A stretch of DNA of 64,000 nucleotides from Dactylonectria macrodidyma (GCA_020744425.1 JAGMUV010000004.1:1798001-1862000); one strand, 5' to 3'. Counted from the stretch's first letter, positions 22,845 through 34,769 are shown. Numbers and translations are program-made. Notes: generated by a model from the letters alone, not told the origin.

Positions 22845-23543
22845 GGTTGAAATTGAGTTATGTTTGGTCGTTTCAAGTGAAGAAGCAATGTTGTGCACGA
22901 AGATCGAAATCGATCAAGCATACATATTGTTGCGTATTTAACAGCATCGAGCTTACTAATCCATGACGATGGGGATGCCCAGAGGGGATCGTCACGGTGG
23001 AGAAAAGGCATGCAGACTAGCTTCCCGCATCGGATGGGTTGCTTCGCTCCACCTCTCATCACTTTCTGTGGGTGGAAACCAAAGGTAGTAAGCAGTTGCG
23101 GGCTTGGCTGCGGGCTCTCGATTAACCTGTAGATGGAAAACTCTAGGCGGCTTTTTCATTGCTAAGTAATATAACTCCCTGTCTGGGATACTCGGGGCAG
23201 TTCTAAGCGAGTTTTAGTTTGACAGGCCATGTGCGATGCAACTAACGCAACTAAGTGCCTCAGTAGAGCAAGTGAGTTGACAGCCTTTCAACTAAACTCT
23301 TGGACGACATTTGTCAGCATTGAGTCATTTATCAACAGAAACGTCACGAGGAACCAATGTGATGCTCAAAGTGGTCTTTAATTGTGATCTACCAAATACC
23401 TAGGGCACCTCCTCACAACTTCTCGCCGCCGCTGAGCCGGCATTAGTTACGAAAGCGGATTAAATGTTACCAAGTAACAGTCGAGGATAATCGGCCCCTA
23501 GAGATAGCTCATCACTCCGGCTGCATGTGCTGGTCCTTGGAAT
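22845..23543. other. intergenic region
   Basis: Promoter of the SDR gene and 3' flank of the small secreted protein gene. Nothing else is recognised. Confidence 0.5.
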
Positions 23544-24089
23544 CTAGTCGGTGGTGGCGTCAAAGGACAGGAAGGTCGAAGCGAGTCCGGCGGCCTCCTC
23601 GTCCTGAGAAATGTTGTTCTGGAGCTTGGTGTTTTCCGCCTCAAGGTCAGCTGCGACATCCTCACCCTGGGCCTGCTGGGCCTGCAGCTTGAGAATGGTG
23701 GCGGTGAGCTTCAGGACCTTGTTCTTGATCTTTCCTCGCTAAATATAACTGTCAGCGTTGAACGTCGAATACCCTGGGCGAAATCTTACCTGAAGAGCAT
23801 CAGCTTCTTCACCGGATGCAGCATCAATGGCCGGTTTGAAAGCCTCGTCCTCAGCATCGTTGGCGATCTGGTTCACGCTGTTGAGAAAGTCCAGGTCGGC
23901 TTCCTCGACCGTTGAGAGATCCGCCGGAAGCCCGGCTAGCTTGGCATTGGCCTCTGCCTGGGCGTTGCCGGCGACTCCTCCGCTGATGGAGAGGTCGTTG
24001 TATGAAGTCGTGCTGAAGACTGCGCGCTTGCTCAAGGGTGTAGCGGAAGAAAGGACGGCGAAGCCGAGGGCGACAATAGAGAACTTCAT
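23544..24089 (-). CDS. small secreted coiled-coil protein
   Basis: Two exons (24089-23790 and 23738-23544) give 164 residues. The 51-nt intron has GTAAG and TTTAG ends and keeps frame. The start MKFSIVALGFAVLSSATPL is a clear signal peptide. It is followed by a dibasic SKR site that Kex2-like proteases could cut. The mature part is Ala/Asp/Glu-rich and has no cysteines. Its C-terminal region (KNKVLKLTATILKLQAQQAQ ... LEAENTKLQNNI) shows heptad-like spacing expected for a coiled coil. I do not recognise a family. Small, acidic secreted proteins of this kind are common in plant- or fungus-associated species and are sometimes called effector candidates, but no activity can be assigned. Confidence 0.8.
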
Positions 24090-25445
24090 GTTGAAAGTTG
24101 GGGTGTTTGTTGGGATTAAAGGTAAATTGGTAGAGGTCACAGACCGGGACAAAGAGCAAGAAAAAAGAGAAGAAGAGGGTGCAGCGCAGCTGTCACAAAA
24201 TTGAATGTTGTAGAAGGGATGATGAGGCTGATTGAAGCCGGACATCGACGGCTTTTCATAGTCGACGATTCCAGTACAATGGCTCCGCCAAGGAGACTGA
24301 CGATGTCGGACGAACCAGGATCGACCTGTGGCGATCCATTATTCCTTGGCCCTTAATCAGATGCGACACTCGGCATCAGACGAAGCCTTGGCATGGTGAG
24401 ACGCAGCTGTCAGAGGCGACTAGGACAATCTCCACCAATTGCTTCCCAGCTAGCCCGTCCTGACACCCGCAAGTGGCCTTACTGGAATACGGCGCTGAAA
24501 CATCACACCTGAAAACGGAGAAGCCCTGCGCTTAGAGTCGCTGAGTTGGTAGGCTAAACTGTCTTGAGTTGCTACATTCGTACTGGGCTGCCCAGTTTCA
24601 CTCTGGCCGATCTTACAATGCCCGAAACGTCTGAACCAGGTGGGGCTCGGCGGGAACCGAGCATTGTTGCTGCTGTACCCTGTCGACATGCCCCCCAAAA
24701 TGGATTAGGCGACGTTTTCAATCGTCTCATCTCTCTTTGGCGCTTAGCTTCATTGCAGTCGGCTATTTGTTGCGTTTCTTAGCCTCTTGCAGGAACTTCT
24801 GCTTCCCCTTCTCACCTGTCACACGTCGCTTTTGAAGCGTATGTTGAAGCAGATCAACATTCGAAGCAGAGCGATCATTAAATCCACCAATAAAACTCTT
24901 TCATGTTTCTCTTTCTGGACATCATTGACGGGCGCTAGTGGGTATTACGGAAAGTCCTTCCCCTTGGTCGGCCTTAAGACTGCACCGCAAGGGGAACCCA
25001 AGACCAAGAACCTTGCAGCTCTTGCTCTTCTCAACAACATATTGCACAAAAGGACGACTGCATTGAATAAATACATGTCCGAATACCTTTCACTGATGCC
25101 CTCTTGGTCAGTCCTCAAGAGGGATCTCATGTACTTTCGTTGATCTCGACGGGCATTCGATGCATGCGGTGACTTCGTGAAGAAGCCGGAGTAAAATATC
25201 TTGTCGCGTCCTAAGGAGTCACGTATCGGATATTTCGCACGTACATCATGATGGGCTTAGAAGTACAGTCAACGCCCCCCAAAACAACATTTTGGCCGTT
25301 CGGACCAATGGGGTAGCTGATACAGCGGCGAGGTGATTTTACCCTGTAGTCTAGACACTTTAGGTAGTTCTGGTGCATTAAGGGAGCAGACTCCCTAGAC
25401 AATCATGATTTAGACTATACTGTACCACATGCAAGAGAAGAGGAG
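24090..25445. other. intergenic region, no gene recognised
   Basis: About 1.35 kb lies between the secreted protein gene and the NLR gene. The open frame 24787-25143 (plus) has no domain or good context. It holds the secreted-protein promoter and the 3' flank of the NLR. Confidence 0.45.
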
Positions 25446-28400
25446 CTACTCTGTTACTGGCAGTATCTCATCCAAAAGACCCATCACGCGATCTCTCCAA
25501 GAAAGCCCCTTTATAGCGTCAAAAACATCCACTCTTCTCATCTGATGCCCTTTTCGATACAGTAAAAGAGTCATGATCTCCACACCTCTCCACCTGTTGC
25601 TTGCTACAGCTTTTGTAACCTCTTGTGTAATCGTAATCTGATCCCCCTTCCGATCTAGGAGAAGAGTCATGATTTCCTCAGCCCGCCCGTTGCTTGCTAC
25701 AGCTATTAAAAGCTTTTCTGTAATCGTGATCTGATCTCCTTCCAGATCTAGGAGCAGAGTCATGATCTGGCGGCTTCTTGGGGAATTCCCGATTGCCGCT
25801 ATTGCAACACCCTCTGTGATAATCTGGTTTCCTATCCGACCTAGCAGAAGAGTCATCATCTGGTAGCCTTTTCGACGATTCTTAGCTGCAGCTATGGTAA
25901 CCTTCTCTGTGATGATCTGGTTTCCCTTCCGATCTAGGAGAAGAGCCAATATCCGGTCGCCTAAGCTATTGTTCTTCGCCGCAGCTACTGCAACTTCCTC
26001 GGAAATGATCTGATTTCCTTTTCGATCGAGGAGAAGGGCCATCATTCGATCTGAAGTACAATTCTCAGCTGCGGCTATTGCAACCTTCTCTGTGATGGCC
26101 TGGTTTCCCTTACGATCTAGGAGGAAAGTCAGTATCTGGTTGCCCTTTCGGAGGTTCTTAATTGCAGCGATTGCAACACCCTCTGTGATAATCTTATCTG
26201 CCATCCGATCCGGAAGAACAGCCACTATGAGATCGCCTATTCGTTCATTCTTCGCTGCAGCGATTGCAACTCCCTCTGTGATGATCTGGTCTCCTTTTAG
26301 TTCTAGGAGAAGATCCAATACCTCATGACCATTTTTCAAATTTCTTGCCGCAGCACTGACAACACTCTCCGGCACACTCATGTCAGCCCCAGCTCTATCA
26401 AGCAGGCAGCGCATAACGTTCACGTGGCCTGAATATGCTGCTTCTTCCAAGGGAGTTTGTCCCCATGAGTTCACAAACGAAGAGTCTACGAACTCTGCTT
26501 CTTGCGCGAATGCACCCTGTTTGCTTTTAGAGTCAAGTGCATGATCCACCATTTGGGCTATTCCCCAGCGAGCGGCAACATGAAAAACGGAAAAAGATTT
26601 CGGGATAGCGCCATTTCTCCTGCTAAAGCTGGCCCGCTTGACTCTTAAAAACGCCAACCAAGCCTCCCGGCTTGCAGACACGACGTTAAAGAATTCTGCT
26701 TGAGAATCCTTGATTAGGAATTGGGACTCAGCCATGCGCGCATGTTCTGGCCAGAAATTTGATGCGTAGAGTAAAAACTCGACATGTTCAAGTTGTTTCC
26801 AGCTAGGTAATGGGGCGTTCGGGGTGATCTCAATTAGATAATCGATGCAACGGGTCGCAAGGGTGGCATGGGCTTGAAGTTCATGAACCAATCGCTGGCC
26901 ATCGGAACCGGAGGGTCTGATGAGGAAGTCCTTCACAGATTGATGCAAAAAGAGGACTGTGTCATCTTGGACCACTACCATCAAACGGCAGGATTCGATC
27001 TCCTCCATCGTGAATTGCACCCGCTCTTCTTCGCTCTCGTCTTGATAGAGACCGCAAGCTGCGCCGAGCTCCAGCACGGTCAGAGGACGGAGGGCTACCA
27101 CAATGAAACCCAAAAGATCTTTGATCGTAGCCCCATTGTCAGTGCCCAGCTCAATCGCCGTATCAAGGAGATTTTTGTAGAGGGAATGGAGCCCTCGGGG
27201 TAGTGCTTGGAGGCGTTTAACGGCGTCTTTGGAAGCAAAGCCTCTCAACGATAGTTCTTCGCAGGCTAGACCGATCCATAAAAATGTGTTTTCTGATTTT
27301 TCGCGAAGGATCTGGGCGACCTGATGCGCAACCTTGATCGTGTACTTTTTCTTCTCCTTCAGATGCGCAACCTTCTCGCCAATAAACTTGTCAATGTCTT
27401 GCTTCGATTCTTCGAACCCTGACAAGTCTTGATTTGAATAGACATTGAGGAATTCGCGGATCTCTGGATAAGGTCGGCTGGTGATTAATATACTGAGATT
27501 CGAGTCGTGGTCGGTAGTCGAATTAGGGCTAAATGTCTCTTGAAGCTGGCTCAGAAGTATTTCCTGTGAGCTAGGCTCGCACTCATCCAAAGCATCGATA
27601 ATGCAATACTTTCGACCCGTCGCCTTGTCTGAAGTAACCTTCATCAGCATCTCCCATATCGCATCAAATGAATCAAAAACTTTGACTCCACGCTCATCGA
27701 ATTTCGGTGAAACGTGACGGAGAAGCGACGGATGTTGTTGCAGCAATTGTAGGAGAAGCCCACGGATCACTCCTGTTGTTGTCTTCCGCGTGTCATAGCT
27801 CGAGTCGCAGAAGAAATACGCAAGTGTCTTCTGATCTGTGGCGGAGAAGATACGAGGGAGTTCTTCGGCCAAGAAGATGGACATGGTGGTCTTTCCCGTC
27901 CCTGGATTTCCGTAGAGCCAGAGGACATTTGTTGGGATAGTCTTGGGGCTTGGTGCGCATTTGCCACTGAGCCAGGCGGTAAGAGACTCGGATCCAAGAA
28001 TCCACTCGCAGGTGCCTGTAGCTCGGCGACCTTTTTTTCGTTTCATTGCTTTCATGTCCTCGAACGGATCTGTCAAAAACAGGGCCCGAAGACAATCTCT
28101 AGCCTTGGAGTTTCGAGTCAGGACATCTTAACTGCTGTCAGCGTCTGTTAGAAGACAATGAGGCATAACCTACTGCGCCGGTCGGTGATGATGGGGTGTG
28201 CTGTAACTCCGTTAGCTGCTCATTACTCATTCGGCTCTGCACTACATACGCTGCGCTCGGCGTTCTATGATGTCTTGTGCATTTTTAGACATTTTTCGAA
28301 TCTCATCCGAGACACTCAAGAATGAGCGATTTTTAGGGTCAGAAAATTTGTTCATGTCAAAATGATCCGCCTGAAGTGATATCCTGTTGTGTCCAGGGAT

Positions 28401-29374
28401 GCAGGCAGATGTTTCGTCAACAACCTTATTACAAATGTTAGTTGGAAAAGCCAATAATTACAGCAGTACGTACTATCCCTTTGATTATGCCGCTAAACAT
28501 TTTCTGCTTCCGCCGTCCGTAATCTGACTCGTATAGCTCGAAGAAACAAGAAGCTGGGATAGAAAGCGTGTTGAGCATCCGACAAAAGTCGTGTAGTTTG
28601 TCTCGAAGGCCTGGGTTGTCATAGGCCAGTTCCTCTATGACTCCACCATGTGAGCCTGCTGGAGACATGATGGTCGTTAGTAATTGGGGAAGGAAATGAA
28701 GCTTCGTGCCGCGTAAAGGGGACCCGAGAAAGACGACCCCAGCGACAGATGTGGTGATGTTCCTGAACTCATTTTCGGAATTGGCATACAAGAGTCCCTG
28801 GATAGTCGTTAGCATGCCGACAATAAACGCGAACTTCATGGTGGGAAGGCCAATAAAGATCAGCGAGCATGAAAGGAAACATACATGCTGTATGACGTTT
28901 CCACCCAAGCTATGTCCAACGAAGACGATCGGTCGATGTGGTGATGTTCTACGAAAAGCGTGCACGGCGCGGGCGAAATCCTCACCGCATAGCTGAAGAC
29001 GAGTCCTTGGAGCGTTTGCGTGCCACCTTGAATCATAATTGTAGAGAATGATGCGCGACTTTGGAACGATAGCCGGGAGCATGCCAGGGTCTTTTTGCCA
29101 ATTGACGAGATGAGGGGGATCGGTCTTGTCAGTCTTGTCCCTCCATGTCCAAGACCAGTCGACGTTGGCTCCTAGTCCGTGGACGGCGATAATGCTGGAG
29201 GACAGGTGTTTGTTAGAGCATATTTTCTTTTCAGGGTACAGAGGGCATTTCGTGGACGTACTCGACTTCAACGCTGTCACTGCTCTCGTACACCACCTCG
29301 AGAGGCTGTCGGTTTCTCAGAGCCTAGATCGATCAGCAGTCTATAAGGTGCGAAATAGGAAAGTCAAATACCAT
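25446..29374 (-). CDS. NLR: alpha/beta-hydrolase (SesB-like)-NACHT-tandem repeats
   Basis: I assemble seven exons: 29374-29372 (the ATG alone), 29323-29262, 29194-28885, 28797-28474, 28424-28250, 28200-28174 and 28126-25446. The sum is 3582 nt, or 1193 residues, with no frame break. The N-terminal alpha/beta-hydrolase has IIAVHGLGA and nucleophile Ser117 in GHSLGG, followed by VVFLGSPLRGT and the VVDETSACIPGHNR segment typical of SesB-like effector domains. The NACHT NTPase follows, with Walker A GNPGTGKTT at about 373-381 and Walker B CIIDALDE at about 475-482. After one ankyrin-like unit (WGQTPLEEAAYSGHVNVMRCLL) come about nine 31-32-residue repeats from about 880 to 1165, built on NQIITEKVAIAAAKN...LLLDRKG. 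Proteins of this plan control fungal heterokaryon incompatibility or immune-like responses. The first exon and the 27-nt sixth exon need transcript support. Confidence 0.85.
25480..26400 (-). repeat. tandem 31-32-residue coding repeats in the NLR
   Basis: About nine units of roughly 93-96 bp lie at the 3' end of the NLR gene. The scaffold (ITE-VAIAAAKN and LLLDRKGNQ) is strongly conserved. The three to five residues between the N and the next I/M-L-LLL differ in every unit (ERIGD, LRKGN, CTSDR, NSLGD, RRKGY, SPRSR). Such a pattern fits repeats that exchange sequence while their exposed positions diversify. Confidence 0.75.
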
Positions 29375-30123
29375 GATGGCTCGAGGCAGATAGCAGGTTG
29401 TTGATCGATTGGGCTTGATGATAAACCTTGGTGTCTGATCAGTCTACTTAAAATCGACCAAAAAGCTCGATTTGAGGCAACCGGTGCGGGTTTAATGTCG
29501 TCTACCATGTGAGGCAGATCTTCTGACGGTTGGGCAGCTAGTTGGCAACGCGGCCTGATACGTCATGCTTAGTGGAAGTCACACCTGCAGGTGAGCCCAA
29601 AGCTTGTTGCTGAGACGTCAACCGTATGTTGATGGGGTAGCTTTCCTAAGAGTGAGTTGCAACTTAACTGGAACCGCCTCACTCACCATTGTGCGCTGTC
29701 CAGCTAGACGAGCCTCCCATGGATGAAGTTAGGAAAGAAAACCGTTATTGTTTACTATTTGACGCATGTACATACCATTGCACTAGAGTCATGCAGTTGG
29801 CCAGCCCAGCATGCAGCGCTCAGCCTCACCAGACGCATCATTGGGGTTGTGGCTTGAAAAGCACCAGCCTCGATCACCAGTCATCTGACTTCAATGTGCA
29901 GCGAGCAACATGCCTCTTTTGGTAACTCTTTGTGCTAACCCCCTGCAGCCGTAAACGACTGAGATAGAAGATCAACCAGAATTTAAGCAGTTAATAGAAA
30001 AGCTTGATGCGCATGGTTGATTGCCTTCCTAGGTGCTTTTATGCTAGCTTGTGCATGTCTGACTTTCGGAAGGGATGCCAACTAGCTTCCTTAAGTAGTC
30101 GCGTTTCGTTGTTGCGATTTGCC

Positions 30124-30153
30124 AGCTCACAGTTGTTATCCGAACTGTGAGCT
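30124..30153. promoter_or_regulatory. perfect 11-bp inverted repeat
   Basis: AGCTCACAGTT (30124-30134) and AACTGTGAGCT (30143-30153) are exact reverse complements separated by 8 nt. This could be a dimer binding site or a stem-loop. It lies about 0.75 kb upstream of the NLR start codon and about 0.95 kb upstream of the endoglucanase. Its role is unknown. Confidence 0.45.
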
Positions 30154-30988
30154 CCCTTTTTCAGATTCGTCGGCTAGCATCGACGATGCCAGTGAATGGA
30201 TGGAGTAGTGGGGCTTCAATGGTGTGGAATTCAGCAACGGTCGTTTGTTGGGCGCCAAGCTGGAAGGTAAAGCGTTGGCGAATTGTTCCGTACCCCCGAG
30301 AAAGCCTCAGAAACTTTCACCCTTGATTTCATTAGAAAAGAGGTTCGGCACGTCGCTGGATGTTTCGGTGATCCACCCACCTGGTTAGTTCTCTTCTACA
30401 CTCTGGCCTGGTAGTCATGAGGCTAATCTCACGATTTCTCTTGGCACGTTGCACCCTTCTCCGGAACAACGGGATGAGAAGCGAGTCTGTCGCGTCCAAG
30501 AATTTGAAGAAATTTAATCTCGGCTCCGATTCCCGCGCGGAAACCAATGTTCGTAGTCTTGATACAACCTCGGAGGCCGAGGCTCCGACTTGGAAAGTTT
30601 GGAACACAATTCGCAATCACGCTACCAAGGATCACAGACTCCATTCTTGCCGCCTTGGAGCCGAAGTCTCATTTGCCAATCTTTCGAGTCACCAGCTTCA
30701 TATTAATTGCCAAGCGGCTCGTGCAACCGCAGGTGATGAGTTGACCAGGTCCCGTTCCTCATCAGGCTAGCAGCCCGGCGTCTGCTCTCCCGGGTCCGAA
30801 TCGAGAAGCCGTCGGAAGGCTCGCTCCGGATAATAAGCCGCGTTCACATATATCAAAACGCGGGAGTACAGCCCGAATCTCCGATTATGAGGACAAGACT
30901 CGTTTTACTTCAGTAAATTACCAATGGTCACACATAAGCTATGCAACTACCCATGGAAATTACTTGGGTGACTTCGAAGCCAGTGTAG

Positions 30989-30994
30989 TATAAA
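30989..30994 (+). promoter_or_regulatory. TATA box of the GH5 endoglucanase
   Basis: TATAAA lies 94 nt before the ATG at 31088, the usual distance for a strongly regulated fungal cellulase gene. A GGCTAA element lies about 0.66 kb before the ATG. Confidence 0.55.
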
Positions 30995-31087
30995 TGCGAG
31001 ATGTCTCGACCTGTCTTGGCTCTGATTCTCTAAGCCTCAGAGCAGTGACTTCAACACATCTACTTCACATTCCATAACTTCAACGCG

Positions 31088-32284
31088 ATGCGATTCCTTC
31101 TTGCTATCAGTGCCCTCGCCGGCACTGCCCTCGCCCAAAGCGGTGCTTGGGGACAATGCGGTGGACAGGGCTGGACTGGATCAACCACGTGTATTAGTGG
31201 CTATACGTGCACCTACTCCAACCCTTATTACAGCCAGTGTCTGCCAGGAACTGGCGGGGGAGTGTCCACCACGCTCACAACTGTCACTCAGTCTCCCTCC
31301 AACACAGCCGTACCACCCTCCAATGGCCAGTGGTGGTTCGGAACCAACGAGGCTGGCGCAGAGTTTGGAGAGGGAACTCTGCCTGGCGTGTGGGGTACTC
31401 ACTACATCTTCCCCAGTCTGTCTACGATAACCGTAAGTTCCTCGATGCAGCAAATCCATCTCTCGCTTACTGAGATTCTCTAGACTCTACGGGGCCAAGG
31501 CTACAACACCTTCCGTGTGCAGCTCAAGATGGAGAGACTGACGACCAGCTCCCTCACTGGCGAGCAAAACGCCGCCTACCTGAAGAACCTTACTGAGGTG
31601 GTCAACCACATCACCTCGAGCGGTGGCTGGGCTGTGCTTGACCCCCACAACTATGGCCGCTTCTTTGGAAACATCATCACGGACACTGCTGCCTTCCAGA
31701 CGTGGTGGAAGAACTTTGCCACCCAGTTTAAGAACAACGACCACGTCATCTTTGACACCAACAACGAGTACTACGGCATGGACCAAACTCTTGTCCTGAA
31801 CCTCAACCAGGCGGCTATTAACGGAATCCGTGCTGCGGGTGCTACTCAGTACATCTTTGTTGAAGGAAACCAGTGGTCCGGCGCTTGGTCGTGGGCTGAT
31901 GTTAACGACAACATGAAGGCGCTCACGGATCCACAGAACAAGATCGTCTATGAGATGCATCAGTACCTCGACTCTGACAGCTCTGGCACCTCTACTGCCT
32001 GTGTCTCTACGACAATTGGTGTCGAGCGAGTTACTGCGGCGACAAAGTGGCTTCGGGCCAACGGCAAGGTGGGCATTATCGGCGAGTTTGCTGGTGGAGC
32101 CAACACCCAGTGCCAGACTGCCGTCAAGGGTCTCTTGGACTATCTCAAGGCAAACGACGATGTGTGGCTGGGTGCTCTCTGGTGGGCGGCTGGTCCCTGG
32201 TGGGGTGACTACATCTACAGCTTCGAGCCCCCGAGTGGAACTGGATACAGCTACTACAACTCTCTTCTGAAGAACTACGTTTGA
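31088..32284 (+). CDS. CBM1-GH5 endo-beta-1,4-glucanase (GH5_5 type)
   Basis: Exons 31088-31432 and 31484-32284 encode 381 residues. The 51-nt intron (GTAAGT...CTCTAG) is in phase. A signal peptide ([16 protein letters not shown]) is followed by a CBM1 cellulose-binding module ([15 protein letters not shown]...[10 protein letters not shown]) at about 20-53, a short Ser/Thr/Pro linker, and the GH5 barrel starting at [13 protein letters not shown]. Family residues are visible: VLDPHNYGR, acid/base Glu210 in [13 protein letters not shown], nucleophile Glu316 in GIIGEFAGG, and the closing [17 protein letters not shown]. It cuts internal beta-1,4 bonds of cellulose outside the cell. The TATA box and GGCTAA upstream suggest cellulase-type induction. 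Confidence 0.95.
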
Positions 32285-33677
32285 ACAGAAGATGCTGTCC
32301 GGGTAGGAGGGTTGTGAGGGGAAGAGACTGGTGTTAAAGAAACTGGTGCTAGGCGAAGCCAGATTGTATATATCGTCTTTCATGTCCATATTTTGAAGAA
32401 CGAGAGAGATTTAACAACGAAAATTGAGAGTGTTCGTATGTCAAACACTGAACGGACAAGTTTAAAAGACAAGTGAAAATGTGCTTAACTAACTCACTGG
32501 ATAGTAAATCCTTGCAATTCGATGTCGATTTCTAAAGCTCAACTGATGGCCTACAGCTGTGTCAGCGCACAACTTATAATACACCCATACTTCTCAAGCC
32601 CAGGTTAACAACTCCAGGTACGCGTCATAGTTTACTTTGCCTGTCAGATCGCTTCTGCACCATGCACTATTTTCTAGCGATGATGTTAGGCGATCTCGTG
32701 TCAGCACTTAATCTCGCCCGATGCGAGTATGACCAGCCCCACTCATGTGACTATGCGTTGACTATGCTTTTGTGACTTTTGTTTCGCTTGAGAGCATTCA
32801 TAAAGATGGTTTGAAAATAATTCTTCATCCGCTAGGTCAGAAGCCCAGCTGCCTGTGACTGAGAAGCAACAAAGTCGAACTCTCAGGCTGTCGCCTAACC
32901 GCAACGTCGAAGAAGACCATTACGATTTCCGCACAATCAAATCGATGAATCCGTTCAATGACTGACTGGTATAGCGCGGACTTGTTCACAGAAAACTCCG
33001 CTAACTGTTATACCAGTTTCGCCTGTTGTGCTCGTATCTTGACAACTTATTCGCTGTTCGGACGAACTTCATCCCGACGCTAATACATATCCGTCAGTCT
33101 CGCCGACGTAGCTCAAGTCGTGCCTCGGCACAGAGTGGAGTATCTGGAGAAACTGGGCAAAGCGCCGAGCAAATGTTGGATATTCTTGGTTCAAACCACG
33201 CGTTTTTGGCCACGGACCCTTTCTTTGGTCTTCCAGTTGGACATTGAATTGATTTTCGAGTGTGCTTAGAAATGCCATTGAAACGAACCTCGGCATCTGT
33301 TCTAGCTTGATTCATTGCCAGCGTCACTATGCACTGTGTCTCAACGCTTTCAGACCGCCAACTCGGTGTACCCGTAGCCCCGCCCACTCACAGTGCATTG
33401 ATGATTGAGAATTGACGTTTGTTCCCCAGTATTTCGTACTCCAAATCAACGAGCTGGCTCGTCAGTGGCGTCATCACGTCAACGAGATGCTTCGGTGGGC
33501 CCAGCTGCGAGTCTGCATTCTATTTTCTACGCCACCGGAAATGCTATTAAGCCCGCTGTCCCGCCTGACATCCATCTCCGCTTTTGCATATAAACATAAA
33601 CCTCAATAGCTCTACATCATCATTCAACTTTCATATACCCCTTCAGTCCTTTATTTCTACCACCCTCAACTGTCAAA
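32285..33677. other. intergenic region
   Basis: GH5 3' flank, then about 1 kb without recognisable genes, then the promoter of the reductase gene, including its TATA box at 33589. Nothing else is recognised. Confidence 0.5.
33589..33594 (+). promoter_or_regulatory. TATA box of the MDR reductase
   Basis: TATAAA occurs in the context GCATATAAACAT, 84 nt before the ATG at 33678, a normal spacing. The leader that follows is C/T-rich, as is common in fungal 5' UTRs. Confidence 0.5.
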
Positions 33678-34769
33678 ATGACTGCCAACAAGACTCTCAT
33701 CTACAAGAAGGTCCCCACGGGAGTGCCCGTCCCTGGGGAGCACCTCGCTGTCGAGGATCGACCTATTGATCTTGATGAGGCGGCTCCTGAGGGCGGCCTC
33801 GTCGTCGAGGTCCTCTACGCCTCCTTCGACCCTTATTTGCGCGGCAAGATGCGTGATCCCGCTATCAAGTCCTACTCCCCGGCCTTTGAGCTGGACGGAC
33901 CCATTGTCAGCGGCACCGTCTCCAAGGTCCTCAAGACCGACAGCTCCAACTTCCAGGAGGGAGATTTGATCGTCGCATATATCCCCATCGCAGAGTACGC
34001 TCGCGTTTCCAAGGAGGCTCTGGCCGCTGTCGTCAAAATCCACAACCCTCACAATCTGGACCTCGGTCTCTTCTTGGGAACCCTCGGCATGCCCGGCCTC
34101 ACTGCTTGGTCCGGTCTCCACAAGATCGGCAAGCCGAAGGCTGGAGAGACTATCTTCATCAGCTCCGCTGCTGGCGCTGTCGGACAGGTCGTCGGTCAAA
34201 TTGCCAAGCGCGAGGGATTGACCGTCATTGGCTCTGTTGGCTCCGATGAGAAGCTGGACTTTATCGTCAAGGAGCTCGGGTTCGATGCTGGATTCAACTA
34301 CAAGAAGGAGAACCCAAAGGAGGCACTTCCTCGTCTGGCCCCCGAGGGAATCGATATTTACTTTGAGAATGTCGGAGGCGACCACCTAGAGGCTGCTCTC
34401 GCCGCCTTCAAGCCTGGCGGCCGAATGCCCGTTTGCGGCATGGTAAGTCACCTGCGTCTCCCAAATCATGGAAATACTAACATTACTTAGATTGATCTTT
34501 ACAACACCCCCTACGCGCAGCAGAAGGGTACCAAGGGTCTCATCCAGATTATTGCCAAGCAGATCACCATGCAAGGATTCTTGGTTGGCAACCCTGAGTT
34601 TGGCCGGGCTTACTACAAGGAGCACCAGGAAAACATGCAGAAGTGGCTTGTTGAGGGCAGCGTGAAGGCGAAGTTGCATGAGACGGAGGGTATCGACAAC
34701 GCAGCCGATGGTTTCGTGGATATGCTCACTGGCAAGAACTTTGGCAAGGCCATCCTGAAGATCAGGTAA
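33678..34769 (+). CDS. zinc-free MDR reductase (alkenal/prostaglandin reductase type)
   Basis: Exons 33678-34442 and 34491-34769 encode 347 residues. The 48-nt intron has GTAAGT, ACTAAC and TTAG. The protein is a medium-chain dehydrogenase/reductase of the leukotriene B4 12-hydroxydehydrogenase/double-bond reductase group. It has SFDPYLRGKM near the start, GMPGLTAWSGL, the NADP-binding loop SSAAGAVGQVVGQIAK, and YFENVGGDHLEAAL. The structural and catalytic zinc ligands of alcohol dehydrogenases are absent. It probably reduces the C=C bond of alpha,beta-unsaturated aldehydes or ketones with NADPH in the cytosol. The natural substrate is unknown. Confidence 0.9.

Larger units (their letters stand above)
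29375..31087. other. intergenic region, GH5 promoter in its right half
   Basis: About 1.7 kb lies between two divergent genes. It contains a perfect 11-bp inverted repeat at 30124-30153, a GGCTAA hexamer at 30421-30426 (the core bound by XlnR/Xyr1-type cellulase regulators) and a TATA box at 30989-30994. The open frame 30417-30770 has no recognisable domain. Confidence 0.5.

Noticed and set aside
28126..28249. Single 123-nt intron in the NLR instead of two introns around a 27-nt exon
   Set aside because: It is also in frame, but each of the two short introns has its own branch point and acceptor. I keep the two-intron model as more likely, not proven.
31487..32389. 300-codon minus-strand frame
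   Set aside because: Antisense to exon 2 of the GH5 endoglucanase; no recognisable protein.
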